From contig JALVIU010000206.1 in assembly GCA_027028665.1 (NCBI GenBank), forward strand, positions 1 through 32,701: a DNA stretch of 32,701 bases, read 5' to 3'. Positions 15,244 to 22,323 of the stretch are shown one piece after another (position 1 is the first letter of the stretch; each line of letters starts with the position of its first letter). The position numbers and the translations under genes were made by a program. The notes beneath the pieces are model-generated. The model was given only the letters and a program-made list of their open reading frames with translations, had not been told where the DNA came from and ran no database searches. Source of the DNA: Candidatus Atribacteria bacterium (GTDB lineage Bacteria > Atribacterota > JALVIU01).

Positions 15244-16693
15244 CAAATGCCTTATCCCAGGATACCTTATGCTGTGAAGGTGTAAACTCTTCCATAGGAA
15301 ATGATGTACTCACTATAGCCCTTCCCTCTTTTAGATCTTTTATTAAACCTAAGGATATAGCTTGAACGAGGATATTTCCTATAGTAGTTGCCTCTTGGGG
15401 TCCTGTTATAACTCTTTTTCCTATGGCATCTGCTGTAAATTGTGAGAGTAGCCTATTCTTTATACCACCACCTACGATATGAAGAACTTCTATTTCCCTT
15501 TCTGTTATTTCTTCTAAGAGTTCAAATATGTATCGATACTTTAGGGCAAGGCCTTCAAGTACTATCCTTACAATACTTCCAAGGTCAGATGGTACCTTTT
15601 GTCCTGTCTTTTTGAGGTATTCTTTCACTGCATCTATCATGTCAGGAGGGTTAAAAAATATGGGGTTATCAGGATCTATGATACCAATAAATGGTTCTGC
15701 CTTTTTCGCAAGTTTTACCAATTCATCGTATGACTTTTCATCTCCCCTTTTCCCTGCAGAGCGCTTTATCCCCTGCATAAGCCATAGGCCCATTATATTT
15801 TTTAGAAGCCTTATATTTCCGAGTACACCACCTTCATTTGTAAAGTTATATTTATATGTTTTATTATTTATAATAGGTTTATCTATCTCTACTCCCATTA
15901 ATGACCATGTACCTGAACTGAGATATGCCCAATTTTCACCCTCTGCAGGCACAGAGGCTACTGCAGATGCGGTATCATGTCCTCCTGGTAATATAACAAT
16001 TCCAGAATTTATGCCGAGTTCTTTCTTAATATATGGAAGAGGTTCTCCCTGTTTTTCGCCTGCGGCCTTTATAGGTGGAAAGAGGTGTTTTGGTATCTCT
16101 AATGCATCTATGAGTTCCCAATGCCAATCGTTGTGTGTATAATCATATAACTGAGTAGTAGAAGCTATGGTAAACTCTACCTCCTTTTTCCCTGTGAGAA
16201 AGTAGGAAAATAGATTTGGCATCAAGATTAGTTTATCTGCAATCTCAAGCCCAGGGTCTTTATTTGTAACCATTGAAAAGAGCTGAAATATAGTATTAAG
16301 TTGCATAAATTGAATGCCTGTTTTAAAAAACACCTCTTTTCTGGGGATTATCTCAAATACTTTATCCATTATGTTATTTGTGCGAGAATCCCTATAGTGA
16401 TAAGGGTTTCCTATAATATTTCCCTGTCTATCCAGTAGACCAAAATCTACCCCCCATGTATCTATACCCAGTGAGGCCATTTTATCCCCATATGTAAGCT
16501 TAAACTTTAAAAGACCTTCCTTCATACTCTGAAACAGTCTTAGCACATCCCAAAATAGATGCCCGTTTACATATACAGGGATATTGGGAAATCTATGTAT
16601 CTCTTCTATTATTAGTCTATTTTCCTTTAATTTTCCTGCTACCAACCTTCCACTTTCTGCACCAAAATCAAAGGCAAGTATGTATTTATCCAT
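15218..16693 (-). CDS. rhaB: Rhamnulokinase
   Basis: A 491-residue FGGY-family sugar kinase. The N-terminal ATP motif is FDFGAESGRLVAG (8-20), followed by the RhaB-like IHRFPNIPVYVNGHLFWDV, DTWGVDFGLLD, PYHYRDSRT, LPGGHDTASAVASVPA, LSSGTWSLMG and HIVGGGIKNRLL. Together these fit rhamnulokinase (L-rhamnulose + ATP to L-rhamnulose-1-phosphate) better than xylulo- or glycerol kinase. The length is normal. The start codon directly abuts the stop of the larA-like gene. Neither rhamnose isomerase nor the aldolase is in the window, so they must be elsewhere, or the kinase acts on another 6-deoxy-ketose. Confidence 0.9.
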   Translation of the reverse strand: MDKYILAFDFGAESGRLVAGKLKENRLIIEEIHRFPNIPVYVNGHLFWDVLRLFQSMKEGLLKFKLTYGDKMASLGIDTWGVDFGLLDRQGNIIGNPYHYRDSRTNNIMDKVFEIIPRKEVFFKTGIQFMQLNTIFQLFSMVTNKDPGLEIADKLILMPNLFSYFLTGKKEVEFTIASTTQLYDYTHNDWHWELIDALEIPKHLFPPIKAAGEKQGEPLPYIKKELGINSGIVILPGGHDTASAVASVPAEGENWAYLSSGTWSLMGVEIDKPIINNKTYKYNFTNEGGVLGNIRLLKNIMGLWLMQGIKRSAGKRGDEKSYDELVKLAKKAEPFIGIIDPDNPIFFNPPDMIDAVKEYLKKTGQKVPSDLGSIVRIVLEGLALKYRYIFELLEEITEREIEVLHIVGGGIKNRLLSQFTADAIGKRVITGPQEATTIGNILVQAISLGLIKDLKEGRAIVSTSFPMEEFTPSQHKVSWDKAFEVAKGLYV

Positions 16694-17980
16694 CTATTTT
16701 CCCTCCTTTGCTACAGGTATTACATATGGTCCTTCAGGGATAATGGCTATTTTTACATCATCTCCAAAGCTCTCTTTCGCAATAGTTATCCCCTCTTCTA
16801 TACTTTTTATCCTTTTTGTAAATGTAAGAGATTGATCATTATCTGAAAGAGAGGAATACATATATATCTTATCTGTCACCTTTAATACCTTTACAAGTTC
16901 TTCTACCTCCCATTGGTCAGGTACGAATTTTTCCATATCATATAGACGTTTGAGAAATTTATCATAATCTCCCATCTCTTTTAATTCTAAAAGTACATCT
17001 ACAAAATATTTGCTCCCAAGACCCTCACTGCATTCAGAAGCAATAATTACCATTCCCCCGGGTTCGAGGATATCCAGTGTACCCACAAGCCCTTTTACCG
17101 TCTGGTAATATGTTTTATCAAGGGGATATCCTGCTGATGTGGTGATCACCGCCTTTACCCTTTCATCTACCTCTATTGTAGAGTATTTCTTTGCAAATTC
17201 TACTCCCTTTAGATAGGCCTTTTTAAGGTCTCCTGTAAATATCCCCCCTATATTTCTCTCCTCATCTACCACTACATTTACAATAAAATCTACACCAGCA
17301 AGTTCTGCAATCTTTGTTGCACCTTCGTGGAATGGATTATCTTCTAATACAAGATTTCTTGCATTTTCTGATTCAAGTACATATGGGCTATGATAATATT
17401 TTACTGTCTCAAAAGAAGAGATGCCAGGAAGTACAGATTTTCTCCCCCCAGAAAATCCTGCCATAAAGTGTGGCTCTATGAGGCCTGTAAGGATTTTAAG
17501 TTCTGCATTTAAAAAGTATTTGTTTATGTATACATCTACATCCCCTGTTTTTCCCACATACCCCATATCATCCATATTCATTGCATTATGATTTATTATT
17601 CTGTAGCTGTTTGCAATCTCTTCTCCCACAAGTTCGATAAGTTCATCCCCTATATTTGGGCGGTGAATCCCTGTAGCAATTAAAATAGTGATTCCCTCTT
17701 TTTTTATACCTGCCTTTTCAAGGGTAGATAGTATAGGGGGTAATATAATTTTATTGGGTACAGGCCGTGTGATATCAGATATAACGATGGTTGCATTCCT
17801 TTTCCCTTTTGCAAGCTCTATGAGAGGAGGGCTTTCAATAGGGGAGGAGAGTGCCTGTTCTAAGGCCTTTGTAGGTTCTTCTACAATAGGCATCTCCCTT
17901 TTCCTTATTATCTTATATACATTCCTGGACGGGATAGAAAAATTAATACCTTCTTTTCCATATAGGAGTTTTATATCCAT
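16694..17980 (-). CDS. larA: LarA family nickel-dependent 2-hydroxyacid racemase
   Basis: A 428-residue protein of the LarA (DUF2088) family. It shows SDITRPVPN (68-76), ATGIHRP with His106, and EPHFMAGFSGGRKSVLPG (169-186) with His171 and Lys181, then His197. These line up with His108, His174, Lys184 and His200 of Lactobacillus LarA, which hold and use the nickel-pincer cofactor. LarA homologues racemise or epimerise various 2-hydroxyacids and sugar acids, so lactate is only one option. The cofactor genes larB, larC and larE are not in the window. I chose the ATG at 17980 because AAGGAGGGG is just upstream; an ATG at 17995 overlaps the previous stop and precedes the SD. Confidence 0.88.
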   Translation of the reverse strand: MDIKLLYGKEGINFSIPSRNVYKIIRKREMPIVEEPTKALEQALSSPIESPPLIELAKGKRNATIVISDITRPVPNKIILPPILSTLEKAGIKKEGITILIATGIHRPNIGDELIELVGEEIANSYRIINHNAMNMDDMGYVGKTGDVDVYINKYFLNAELKILTGLIEPHFMAGFSGGRKSVLPGISSFETVKYYHSPYVLESENARNLVLEDNPFHEGATKIAELAGVDFIVNVVVDEERNIGGIFTGDLKKAYLKGVEFAKKYSTIEVDERVKAVITTSAGYPLDKTYYQTVKGLVGTLDILEPGGMVIIASECSEGLGSKYFVDVLLELKEMGDYDKFLKRLYDMEKFVPDQWEVEELVKVLKVTDKIYMYSSLSDNDQSLTFTKRIKSIEEGITIAKESFGDDVKIAIIPEGPYVIPVAKEGK

Positions 17981-17991
17981 TATCCCCTCCT

Positions 17992-18915
17992 TCATTTTAT
18001 ATTTTTGAGATTTTCCATTACTTCATCACTCAATATACCAATCATTTCAAAACTCATAAGCAGGGCACCGCCTATAGGTGTAAGTACAGGTTCTCTAAGT
18101 TCAAAACCTAAGATTCTTAATTTTTCCTTGACTATCTTTTTATAATATGAAGATGTGAAAACTCCACCTGCATATGAGATATAGTCATCCTTTATCCCGC
18201 GTTTTACAGGTCCTACGCCCTTAAGGAGCTTTTCTATATTCTCTTCTATAATAGTTCTTGCTACAAAATCTCCTTTTTCTGCAGTGTTTATTACATGTGG
18301 AGCGAAAGAGGCCACCTTTTTTCTTCCTGCCTTTTTTATATAGAAAAAATTTACTACATCTGTGATGGTAGAAAGCCCAAAATGTTCTCTTAATGCTCCT
18401 TCGAGTGCTGTAGCAGGACCCATGCCCTCCCAATAGCTCATTACACTCCTTATGGCATCATACGATATACGAAAACCACTTCCCTCATCACCTAATAGAT
18501 GGCCCCATCCACCTGCCTTGTAGTGTTTTCTGTTTTCATCTATCCCTATTATCATAGAACCTGTGCCAGATAGTACAATCATACCCTTTTTCCTTCTACC
18601 TATTGCTCCAATAGTTGCTATGTAACAGTCATTTCGAACCTCTATTTTCTTTGATTTCACTACCTTTCCAAGCTCTTTGGCAAGATATATGTTCAATTCT
18701 CTTTCAAATCCAGCACCGCCAATTCCTGCAACTACTGCATCAAATTCTCTGTATTCAAAAGATGAGAGAGCTTCTTTTACTGAGTTTACCATTCCTTCTA
18801 CGCCTACTACAAGGTGATTTGATGGACCTCCCTTACCCTCATAAAGTAGGTTTCCCTTCTCATCTGTAACTGCCACCTTCGTTTTTGTGCCTCCACCATC
18901 TATTCCTAAGAACAA
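17992..18915 (-). CDS. BadF/BadG/BcrA/BcrD family ATPase, N-acetylglucosamine kinase-like
   Basis: About 307 residues of the ASKHA fold: phosphate-1 motif GIDGGGTKT near the N-terminus, AGIGGAGFERE, a phosphate-2 region VRNDCYIATIGAIG, LSGTGSMIIGID, GWGHLLGDEGSGFRI and the adenosine motif TPIGGALLMS. This matches bacterial and eukaryotic GlcNAc kinases and related sugar kinases more than the activators of benzoyl-CoA-type enzymes, since no Cys-ligated Fe-S motif is seen. I chose the TTG at 18915, 8 nt after AAGGAG; a TTG at 18936 would place the SD inside the gene. It is first in the operon with larA and rhaB, whose starts overlap or abut, so it probably phosphorylates an amino sugar or related sugar. 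Confidence 0.85.
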   Translation of the reverse strand: MFLGIDGGGTKTKVAVTDEKGNLLYEGKGGPSNHLVVGVEGMVNSVKEALSSFEYREFDAVVAGIGGAGFERELNIYLAKELGKVVKSKKIEVRNDCYIATIGAIGRRKKGMIVLSGTGSMIIGIDENRKHYKAGGWGHLLGDEGSGFRISYDAIRSVMSYWEGMGPATALEGALREHFGLSTITDVVNFFYIKKAGRKKVASFAPHVINTAEKGDFVARTIIEENIEKLLKGVGPVKRGIKDDYISYAGGVFTSSYYKKIVKEKLRILGFELREPVLTPIGGALLMSFEMIGILSDEVMENLKNIK

Positions 18916-18949
18916 ATTTAACCACTCCTTTCCCAAGACTTCTTTTATA

Positions 18950-18978
18950 ATAGTAGCATATTACAAAAGATACCGCAA
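18950..18978 (-). promoter_or_regulatory. Probable promoter of the kinase-larA-rhaB operon
   Basis: On the reverse strand TTGCGG (18973-18978), 17 nt, TACTAT (18950-18955). Each box has one or two departures from consensus, and the position before the TTG start fits. Confidence 0.5.
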
Positions 18979-19084
18979 TTTTTTTGCTAATTTTTTCTAT
19001 AAGGATGGATCTATTGACAATATAGAAAAATATATGCTATCTTTCTTATGTAAAAGGTTTGTTTAGAATAATTTCTTAGATACC

Positions 19085-19113
19085 TTGACAAATATTTTTA
19101 CTTATTTTAAAAT
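19085..19113 (+). promoter_or_regulatory. Promoter of cheW
   Basis: TTGACA (19085-19090), 17 nt, TAAAAT (19108-19113). A second TTGACA at 19014-19019 lies upstream with only a weak -10 (TATCTT, 18-nt spacer) and may be a minor start. Confidence 0.75.
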
Positions 19114-19154
19114 GAAATAAAGGCGTAAAAAGTATGAAAGGGGGAAGGAGAGGT

Positions 19155-19682
19155 ATGGATGAAGAAAAAAGAGATGTAGTCGAGCTTCAACTTGTAGTTT
19201 TTAAAATTGGAAGTGAAGAGTACGGTGTAGAGATCTCGGAAGTGCAAGAAATCAATAGAATGATTGAGATTACCAAGATTCCAAGAGCACCTGAGTTTGT
19301 AGAGGGTGTTATAAATCTCCGTGGTAAAGTTATCCCTGTGATTGACTTGAGAAAGAGATTTGGTATGCAGAAAAAAGAATATGATAAAAACTCCAGAATT
19401 ATAGTAGTGGAGATAGATGGCAAACTCGTAGGGATGATAGTAGATGCGGTTACAGAAGTATTAAGGATTACAAGTGATAATATAGAGCCTCCACCTCCTA
19501 TCATTGCAGGTATTGGTTCAGAATATCTAAAAGGTGTAGGAAAGTTAGATAATAGAATGCTTATCCTCCTTGACCTCTCTAAGGTGCTTACAGATGTAGA
19601 AAAGGAACATCTCCTTGAGCTCCAGGAAAGAAAAGATCTGGGAGCAGAAGAGGAGAAACAGGAAGCAGAAGTTACTACATAG
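19155..19682 (+). CDS. cheW: CheW chemotaxis coupling protein
   Basis: A 175-residue single-domain CheW. Typical parts are VVFKIGSEEYGVEISEVQEI, TKIPRAPEFVEGVINLRGKV, VIDLRKRFGM, RIIVVEIDGKLVGMIVDAVTEVLRI (19358-19470 region) and LDNRMLILLDLSKVL. The last ~25 residues are acidic and Glu-rich. CheW links chemoreceptors to the CheA kinase at the inner membrane. The ATG at 19155 is chosen because GGGGAAGGAGAGG lies directly before it; an ATG at 19134 would put that SD in the coding part. It has its own promoter and terminator and no che neighbours, so partners must be encoded elsewhere. Confidence 0.93.
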   Translation: MDEEKRDVVELQLVVFKIGSEEYGVEISEVQEINRMIEITKIPRAPEFVEGVINLRGKVIPVIDLRKRFGMQKKEYDKNSRIIVVEIDGKLVGMIVDAVTEVLRITSDNIEPPPPIIAGIGSEYLKGVGKLDNRMLILLDLSKVLTDVEKEHLLELQERKDLGAEEEKQEAEVTT

Positions 19683-19719
19683 ACTTAACAAAAACTTTAT
19701 AAGATAGGGTTAGTTTTCA

Positions 19720-19758
19720 TTAACTAAAGGGGCAGATGCCCCTTTAGTTAATTTTTTT
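19720..19758 (+). terminator. Strong terminator of cheW
   Basis: A 14-bp perfect stem TTAACTAAAGGGGC / GCCCCTTTAGTTAA (19720-19733, 19738-19751) with loop AGAT, then seven T. It overlaps the stop codon of the convergent DGC-protein gene. Confidence 0.93.
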
Positions 19759-20155
19759 CCTTTATTTTATTTATAATCTTATTAGATATTCTTTCTACAT
19801 CTTTTTCGTCAAAATCAAGTGTAGGAACCTTTTCTATACCTTCTTCTGAAACAGTAATTTCATAGTATGGTTTGATCCCTTTATCCTTAACTACCTTTGA
19901 TGCACACTTTAATGGACATCCATTTATTACTATTAATTTTGGAGATTTTTTTGCAATATCTACATGAAGCTTAGAACCCGCAGCAATTGCAGTAATGCAA
20001 CACATCCTTGCAGCCTCTATCTCTTTTGTGAGTTTTACAGCTACCATATGGCCTATTTGCCCTACACTTGATGCCCCATCGCATGCAACTATTATATCTA
20101 AGCGTTCTGCTTCTTTTCCGCAGTTTGGCAAAATTTGCCAGCCATTTTTTGTCAT
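19748..20155 (-). CDS. DGC-domain putative zinc-binding protein
   Basis: A 135-residue protein of the DGC family (named for its conserved Asp-Gly-Cys), annotated as putative zinc-binding. Cys residues are at about 12, 25, 52, 53, 80 and 84: VACDGASSVGQIGHMVAVKL, ARMCCITAIAAG and VINGCPLKCASKVV. The family is small, cytoplasmic and has no proven function; it often appears near redox or metal genes. The SD AAGGAGGG and the ATG at 20155 are both inside a predicted hairpin whose other arm is the end of the upstream leader ORF, so its translation is probably controlled. The gene converges on cheW and shares the overlap with its terminator. Confidence 0.78.
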   Translation of the reverse strand: MTKNGWQILPNCGKEAERLDIIVACDGASSVGQIGHMVAVKLTKEIEAARMCCITAIAAGSKLHVDIAKKSPKLIVINGCPLKCASKVVKDKGIKPYYEITVSEEGIEKVPTLDFDEKDVERISNKIINKIKEKN

Positions 20156-20210
20156 AGTATATCCCTCCTTTTTGGATTAATAATATGGTAGAAGGGGGAA
20201 TATACTATGA
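20152..20210 (-). promoter_or_regulatory. RBS-sequestering hairpin between leader ORF and DGC gene
   Basis: In the minus-strand RNA TCATAGTATAT (20200-20210) pairs perfectly with ATATACTATGA (20152-20162). After a 1-nt bulge, CCC pairs with GGG (20163-20165), and after a mismatch three more pairs reach into AAGG. The 3' arm covers the SD and the ATG (20153-20155) of the DGC gene. The 5' arm contains the leader's Ser codon and its UAG stop. Confidence 0.7.
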
Positions 20211-20267
20211 ACCTACCCAACAGCAGTGACAGTGTTTATGTTTGCATTTAGACCTTATTTTTTTCAT
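20205..20267 (-). CDS. 20-residue Cys/His-rich leader peptide
   Basis: The reverse strand encodes a very short peptide, MKKIRSKCKHKHCHCCWVGS, then TAG. It has four Cys and three His in ten residues, an arrangement that could bind Zn or another soft metal, or could sense Cys/His supply through ribosome stalling. No SD precedes the ATG. A TTGACA/TATCAT promoter puts the transcript start about one base before the ATG, so it would be translated as a leaderless mRNA. Its last codons form one arm of the hairpin that hides the start of the DGC zinc-binding gene. The coding nature is inferred from this layout and the unusual composition; I know of no named homologue. Confidence 0.5.
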   Translation of the reverse strand: MKKIRSKCKHKHCHCCWVGS

Positions 20268-20274
20268 TATTAAT

Positions 20275-20303
20275 ATGATATATTGTAAATTGTTTTTTGT
20301 CAA
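20275..20303 (-). promoter_or_regulatory. Promoter of the leader peptide-DGC transcript
   Basis: On the reverse strand TTGACA (20298-20303), 17 nt, TATCAT (20275-20280). Seven nt separate the -10 box from the ATG of the leader ORF, the same distance as at allH. Confidence 0.72.
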
Positions 20304-20304
20304 G

Positions 20305-20328
20305 CGAATATTCGAAGATTCGAAAATA
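20305..20328. repeat. Three tandem 8-bp repeats between divergent promoters
   Basis: CGAATATT, CGAAGATT and CGAAAATA follow each other without gaps. The first two also create the palindrome CGAATATTCG (20305-20314) and two copies of TTCGAA. They sit 1 nt upstream of the -35 box of the leader/DGC promoter and 23 nt upstream of the uxaC extended -10, so they may bind a regulator of either unit. Confidence 0.55.
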
Positions 20329-20351
20329 AATATTTATTGTAATCCTATTTA

Positions 20352-20360
20352 TGATATAAT
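20352..20360 (+). promoter_or_regulatory. Extended -10 promoter of uxaC
   Basis: TGATATAAT matches TGnTATAAT exactly. The -35 position holds only ATTTAT. It lies 33 nt before the uxaC start. Confidence 0.6.
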
Positions 20361-20393
20361 TGAGAAGATTTAATTGAGATAAAGGAGGGAGAT

Positions 20394-21758
20394 ATGGGAT
20401 TTTTAGGTGAAAACTATTTACTTACAAATTCTTATGCCAGGATACTCTTTGATACCATAAAGGATATGCCCATAGTAGATCCTCATAACCATGCAGATAT
20501 AAAGGAGATCGTGGATAATACTCCATGGACAGACATATGGGAGGTAGAGGGGGCTACAGATCATTATGTATGGGAACTTATGAGAAAAAGGGGTATCCCT
20601 GAGGAAAAGATTACAGGGAATGCAACAAATAAAGAAAAATGGATGGCATTATGTGAAGTATTTCCAGAATTTGTCGGAAACCCCGTTTATGAATGGGTAC
20701 ATCTGGATCTAAAACATATATTCGGTATAGATGATGTTATATCTTCTTATACAGCTGAAAAGATCTGGCAGGAGACTTCTCGTATCTTAAAAGAGGACAG
20801 GATGAGACCCCAGAGCCTTTTAAAATTAATGAATGTTGAGATATTATCTACCACAGATGACCCTACAGATGACCTTGCCTATCACGAAAGGGCAAGGGAA
20901 TTAGAGGGAGTACACATTACTCCTACATGGCGCCCAGATAAGGCAATGAACATAGAAAGCAAGGGATGGAGAGAGTATGTAAAGAGATTAGGTGATGCAA
21001 ACGGTAGAGATACCTCTACCTTTGATGGCTTCTTAGAGGCACTTTCTGTAAGCCATCAAAGATTTGCAGAACACGGGTGTGTGGCAAGTGATCATGGCAT
21101 ACTAAGACCCGTTTCTTTTCCTGTGGATAAAAAAGATATAAGTAAAATTTTTGATAAGGCAGTTAGAGGCGAAAAACTTAGCTCCCAGGAAGTTCTTTCT
21201 TTTAAATCTTATATGCTTCTGACGTTTGGAAAAATGAATAAAGAGAGAGGCTGGGTAATGCAGCTTCACATAGGGGCCCTTAGAAACTACCGGGATAGCC
21301 TATATAGAAGTTTGGGCCTTGATTCAGGTGGTGATATATCTACAAATGCATTGGATATAGCAGGAAATCTCCGTTATTTCCTTAATCAGTTTGACGGAGA
21401 GCTTAAAATAGTACTTTATGTACTTGATCCTACACATCTACCTACTATTGCCACTATTGCAAGGGCGTTTCCCAACGTGAGTCTTGGTGCTGCATGGTGG
21501 TATAATGATACACCCTTTGGCATGAAAATACACCTTGAATACATAGCTACCGTAGACCTTTTATATAACTTTGCTGGTATGGTAACAGATTCTCGAAAGC
21601 TCTTGTCTTATGGTTCTCGTACAGAGATGTTCAGGAGGGTGCTCTCCAGTGTGGTAGGGGAGTGGATAGAAAGAGGACAGATACCGCTGAAAGAAGGCAT
21701 GAGACTTGTAGAAGAGGTAAGCTACTATAGACCTCGTAAACTTTTTTACGGAAAATAA
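20394..21758 (+). CDS. uxaC: Glucuronate isomerase (uronate isomerase)
   Basis: A 454-residue amidohydrolase-fold protein. The zinc motif DPHNHAD (29-35, ligands His31 and His33) is followed by the UxaC-like parts LSTTDDPTDDLAYHERA, ITPTWRPDKAMNIE, GCVASDHGI, MQLHIGALRN, LGAAWWYNDTPFGM and GMVTDSRKLLSYGSRTEMFRR (split here only by normal sequence). It converts D-glucuronate to D-fructuronate, or D-galacturonate to D-tagaturonate, the first step of hexuronate catabolism. The length is normal. The SD GGAGGGAG precedes the ATG. No other uronate gene is next to it. It is divergent from the leader/DGC unit and is followed by a perfect palindrome. Confidence 0.95.
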   Translation: MGFLGENYLLTNSYARILFDTIKDMPIVDPHNHADIKEIVDNTPWTDIWEVEGATDHYVWELMRKRGIPEEKITGNATNKEKWMALCEVFPEFVGNPVYEWVHLDLKHIFGIDDVISSYTAEKIWQETSRILKEDRMRPQSLLKLMNVEILSTTDDPTDDLAYHERARELEGVHITPTWRPDKAMNIESKGWREYVKRLGDANGRDTSTFDGFLEALSVSHQRFAEHGCVASDHGILRPVSFPVDKKDISKIFDKAVRGEKLSSQEVLSFKSYMLLTFGKMNKERGWVMQLHIGALRNYRDSLYRSLGLDSGGDISTNALDIAGNLRYFLNQFDGELKIVLYVLDPTHLPTIATIARAFPNVSLGAAWWYNDTPFGMKIHLEYIATVDLLYNFAGMVTDSRKLLSYGSRTEMFRRVLSSVVGEWIERGQIPLKEGMRLVEEVSYYRPRKLFYGK

Positions 21759-21800
21759 GATTAAGTAGTATATGACTTAAAATTATAATATGTAAAGGAT

Positions 21801-21830
21801 AGGAGACTACTCTTATAAGAGTAGTCTCCT
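21801..21830. terminator. 30-bp perfect palindrome between convergent uxaC and DUF4332 genes
   Basis: AGGAGACTACTCTTA is directly followed by its reverse complement, giving a 13-bp stem with a TTAT-type loop. It lies between two converging genes and probably ends transcription from both, although neither strand has a run of T after it. Confidence 0.6.
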
Positions 21831-21836
21831 AATGTA

Positions 21837-22241
21837 TTAGTAGTTTATTATGCGGGGAAGCTCTTTTGCCTGTGCTATCCAATCCTCTACCTGTGAAAGG
21901 GAGGGAAGTTTGCGTACAAGTTTTTTCTTCTCATTTATTTCAGTCATCTTCTTCAGCAGGTTTTCAGGATTTCTCTGGGCAAGTTCAGGTACAGTGTCAA
22001 CTCCTGCAATCTCCAGTAGGTCTGCATACTGGGTACTTATTCCCTTTATCCTGGCAAGATCTGCCCTATTTACCCACTTTAATATGAGTTTTTCACTTAT
22101 ACCTGATTTCTCTGCTATCTCTTTGCGCCCTTTTCTTGTACTTCCCTTTTCCAGAAGTTCTTCAATGCTGCTGATCCCGATCTCTTCAAGTTTTTTTGCA
22201 TAGACCTCTCCTATGCCTTCGATATCTGCTAATTTAGCCAT
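21837..22241 (-). CDS. DUF4332 protein with helix-hairpin-helix-like repeats
   Basis: A 134-residue cytoplasmic protein. The N-terminal ADIEGIGEVYAKKLEEIGIS and the middle ARIKGISTQYADLLEIAGVD are two helix-hairpin-helix-like repeats (xxIxGIxxxYAxxLxxxGI), followed by PELAQRNPENLLKKM. This is the DUF4332 family, related in fold to DNA polymerase beta/RuvA-type HhH modules, so nucleic-acid binding is possible but not shown. The SD AAGGAGGAG precedes the ATG. It has its own TTGACA promoter and ends at a perfect palindrome, so it is a one-gene unit. Confidence 0.85.
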   Translation of the reverse strand: MAKLADIEGIGEVYAKKLEEIGISSIEELLEKGSTRKGRKEIAEKSGISEKLILKWVNRADLARIKGISTQYADLLEIAGVDTVPELAQRNPENLLKKMTEINEKKKLVRKLPSLSQVEDWIAQAKELPRIINY

Positions 22242-22272
22242 AAATTCTCCTCCTTTTTGGATTCTTACAATG

Positions 22273-22301
22273 AGGATAAAATAAAATTAATAAAATGTCA
22301 A
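22273..22301 (-). promoter_or_regulatory. Promoter of the DUF4332 gene
   Basis: On the reverse strand TTGACA (22296-22301), 17 nt, TATCCT (22273-22278). The -35 box begins only a few bases after the T-run that ends the upstream LVIVD gene. Confidence 0.65.
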
Positions 22302-22304
22302 TAT

Positions 22305-22323
22305 AAAAATAGAAAATTTTCTA
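22305..22323 (-). terminator. AT-rich hairpin at the end of the LVIVD gene
   Basis: The palindrome TAGAAAATTTTCTA (22310-22323) begins with the stop codon TAG and is followed on the reverse strand by TTTTT. Its layout matches the terminator of the esterase gene at 1657-1684: stop codon inside an A:T-rich palindrome, then T. Confidence 0.5.

Noticed and set aside
15528-16142. A 204-codon open frame on the plus strand
   Set aside because: It lies wholly inside rhaB on the opposite strand, has no SD and no recognisable protein pattern.
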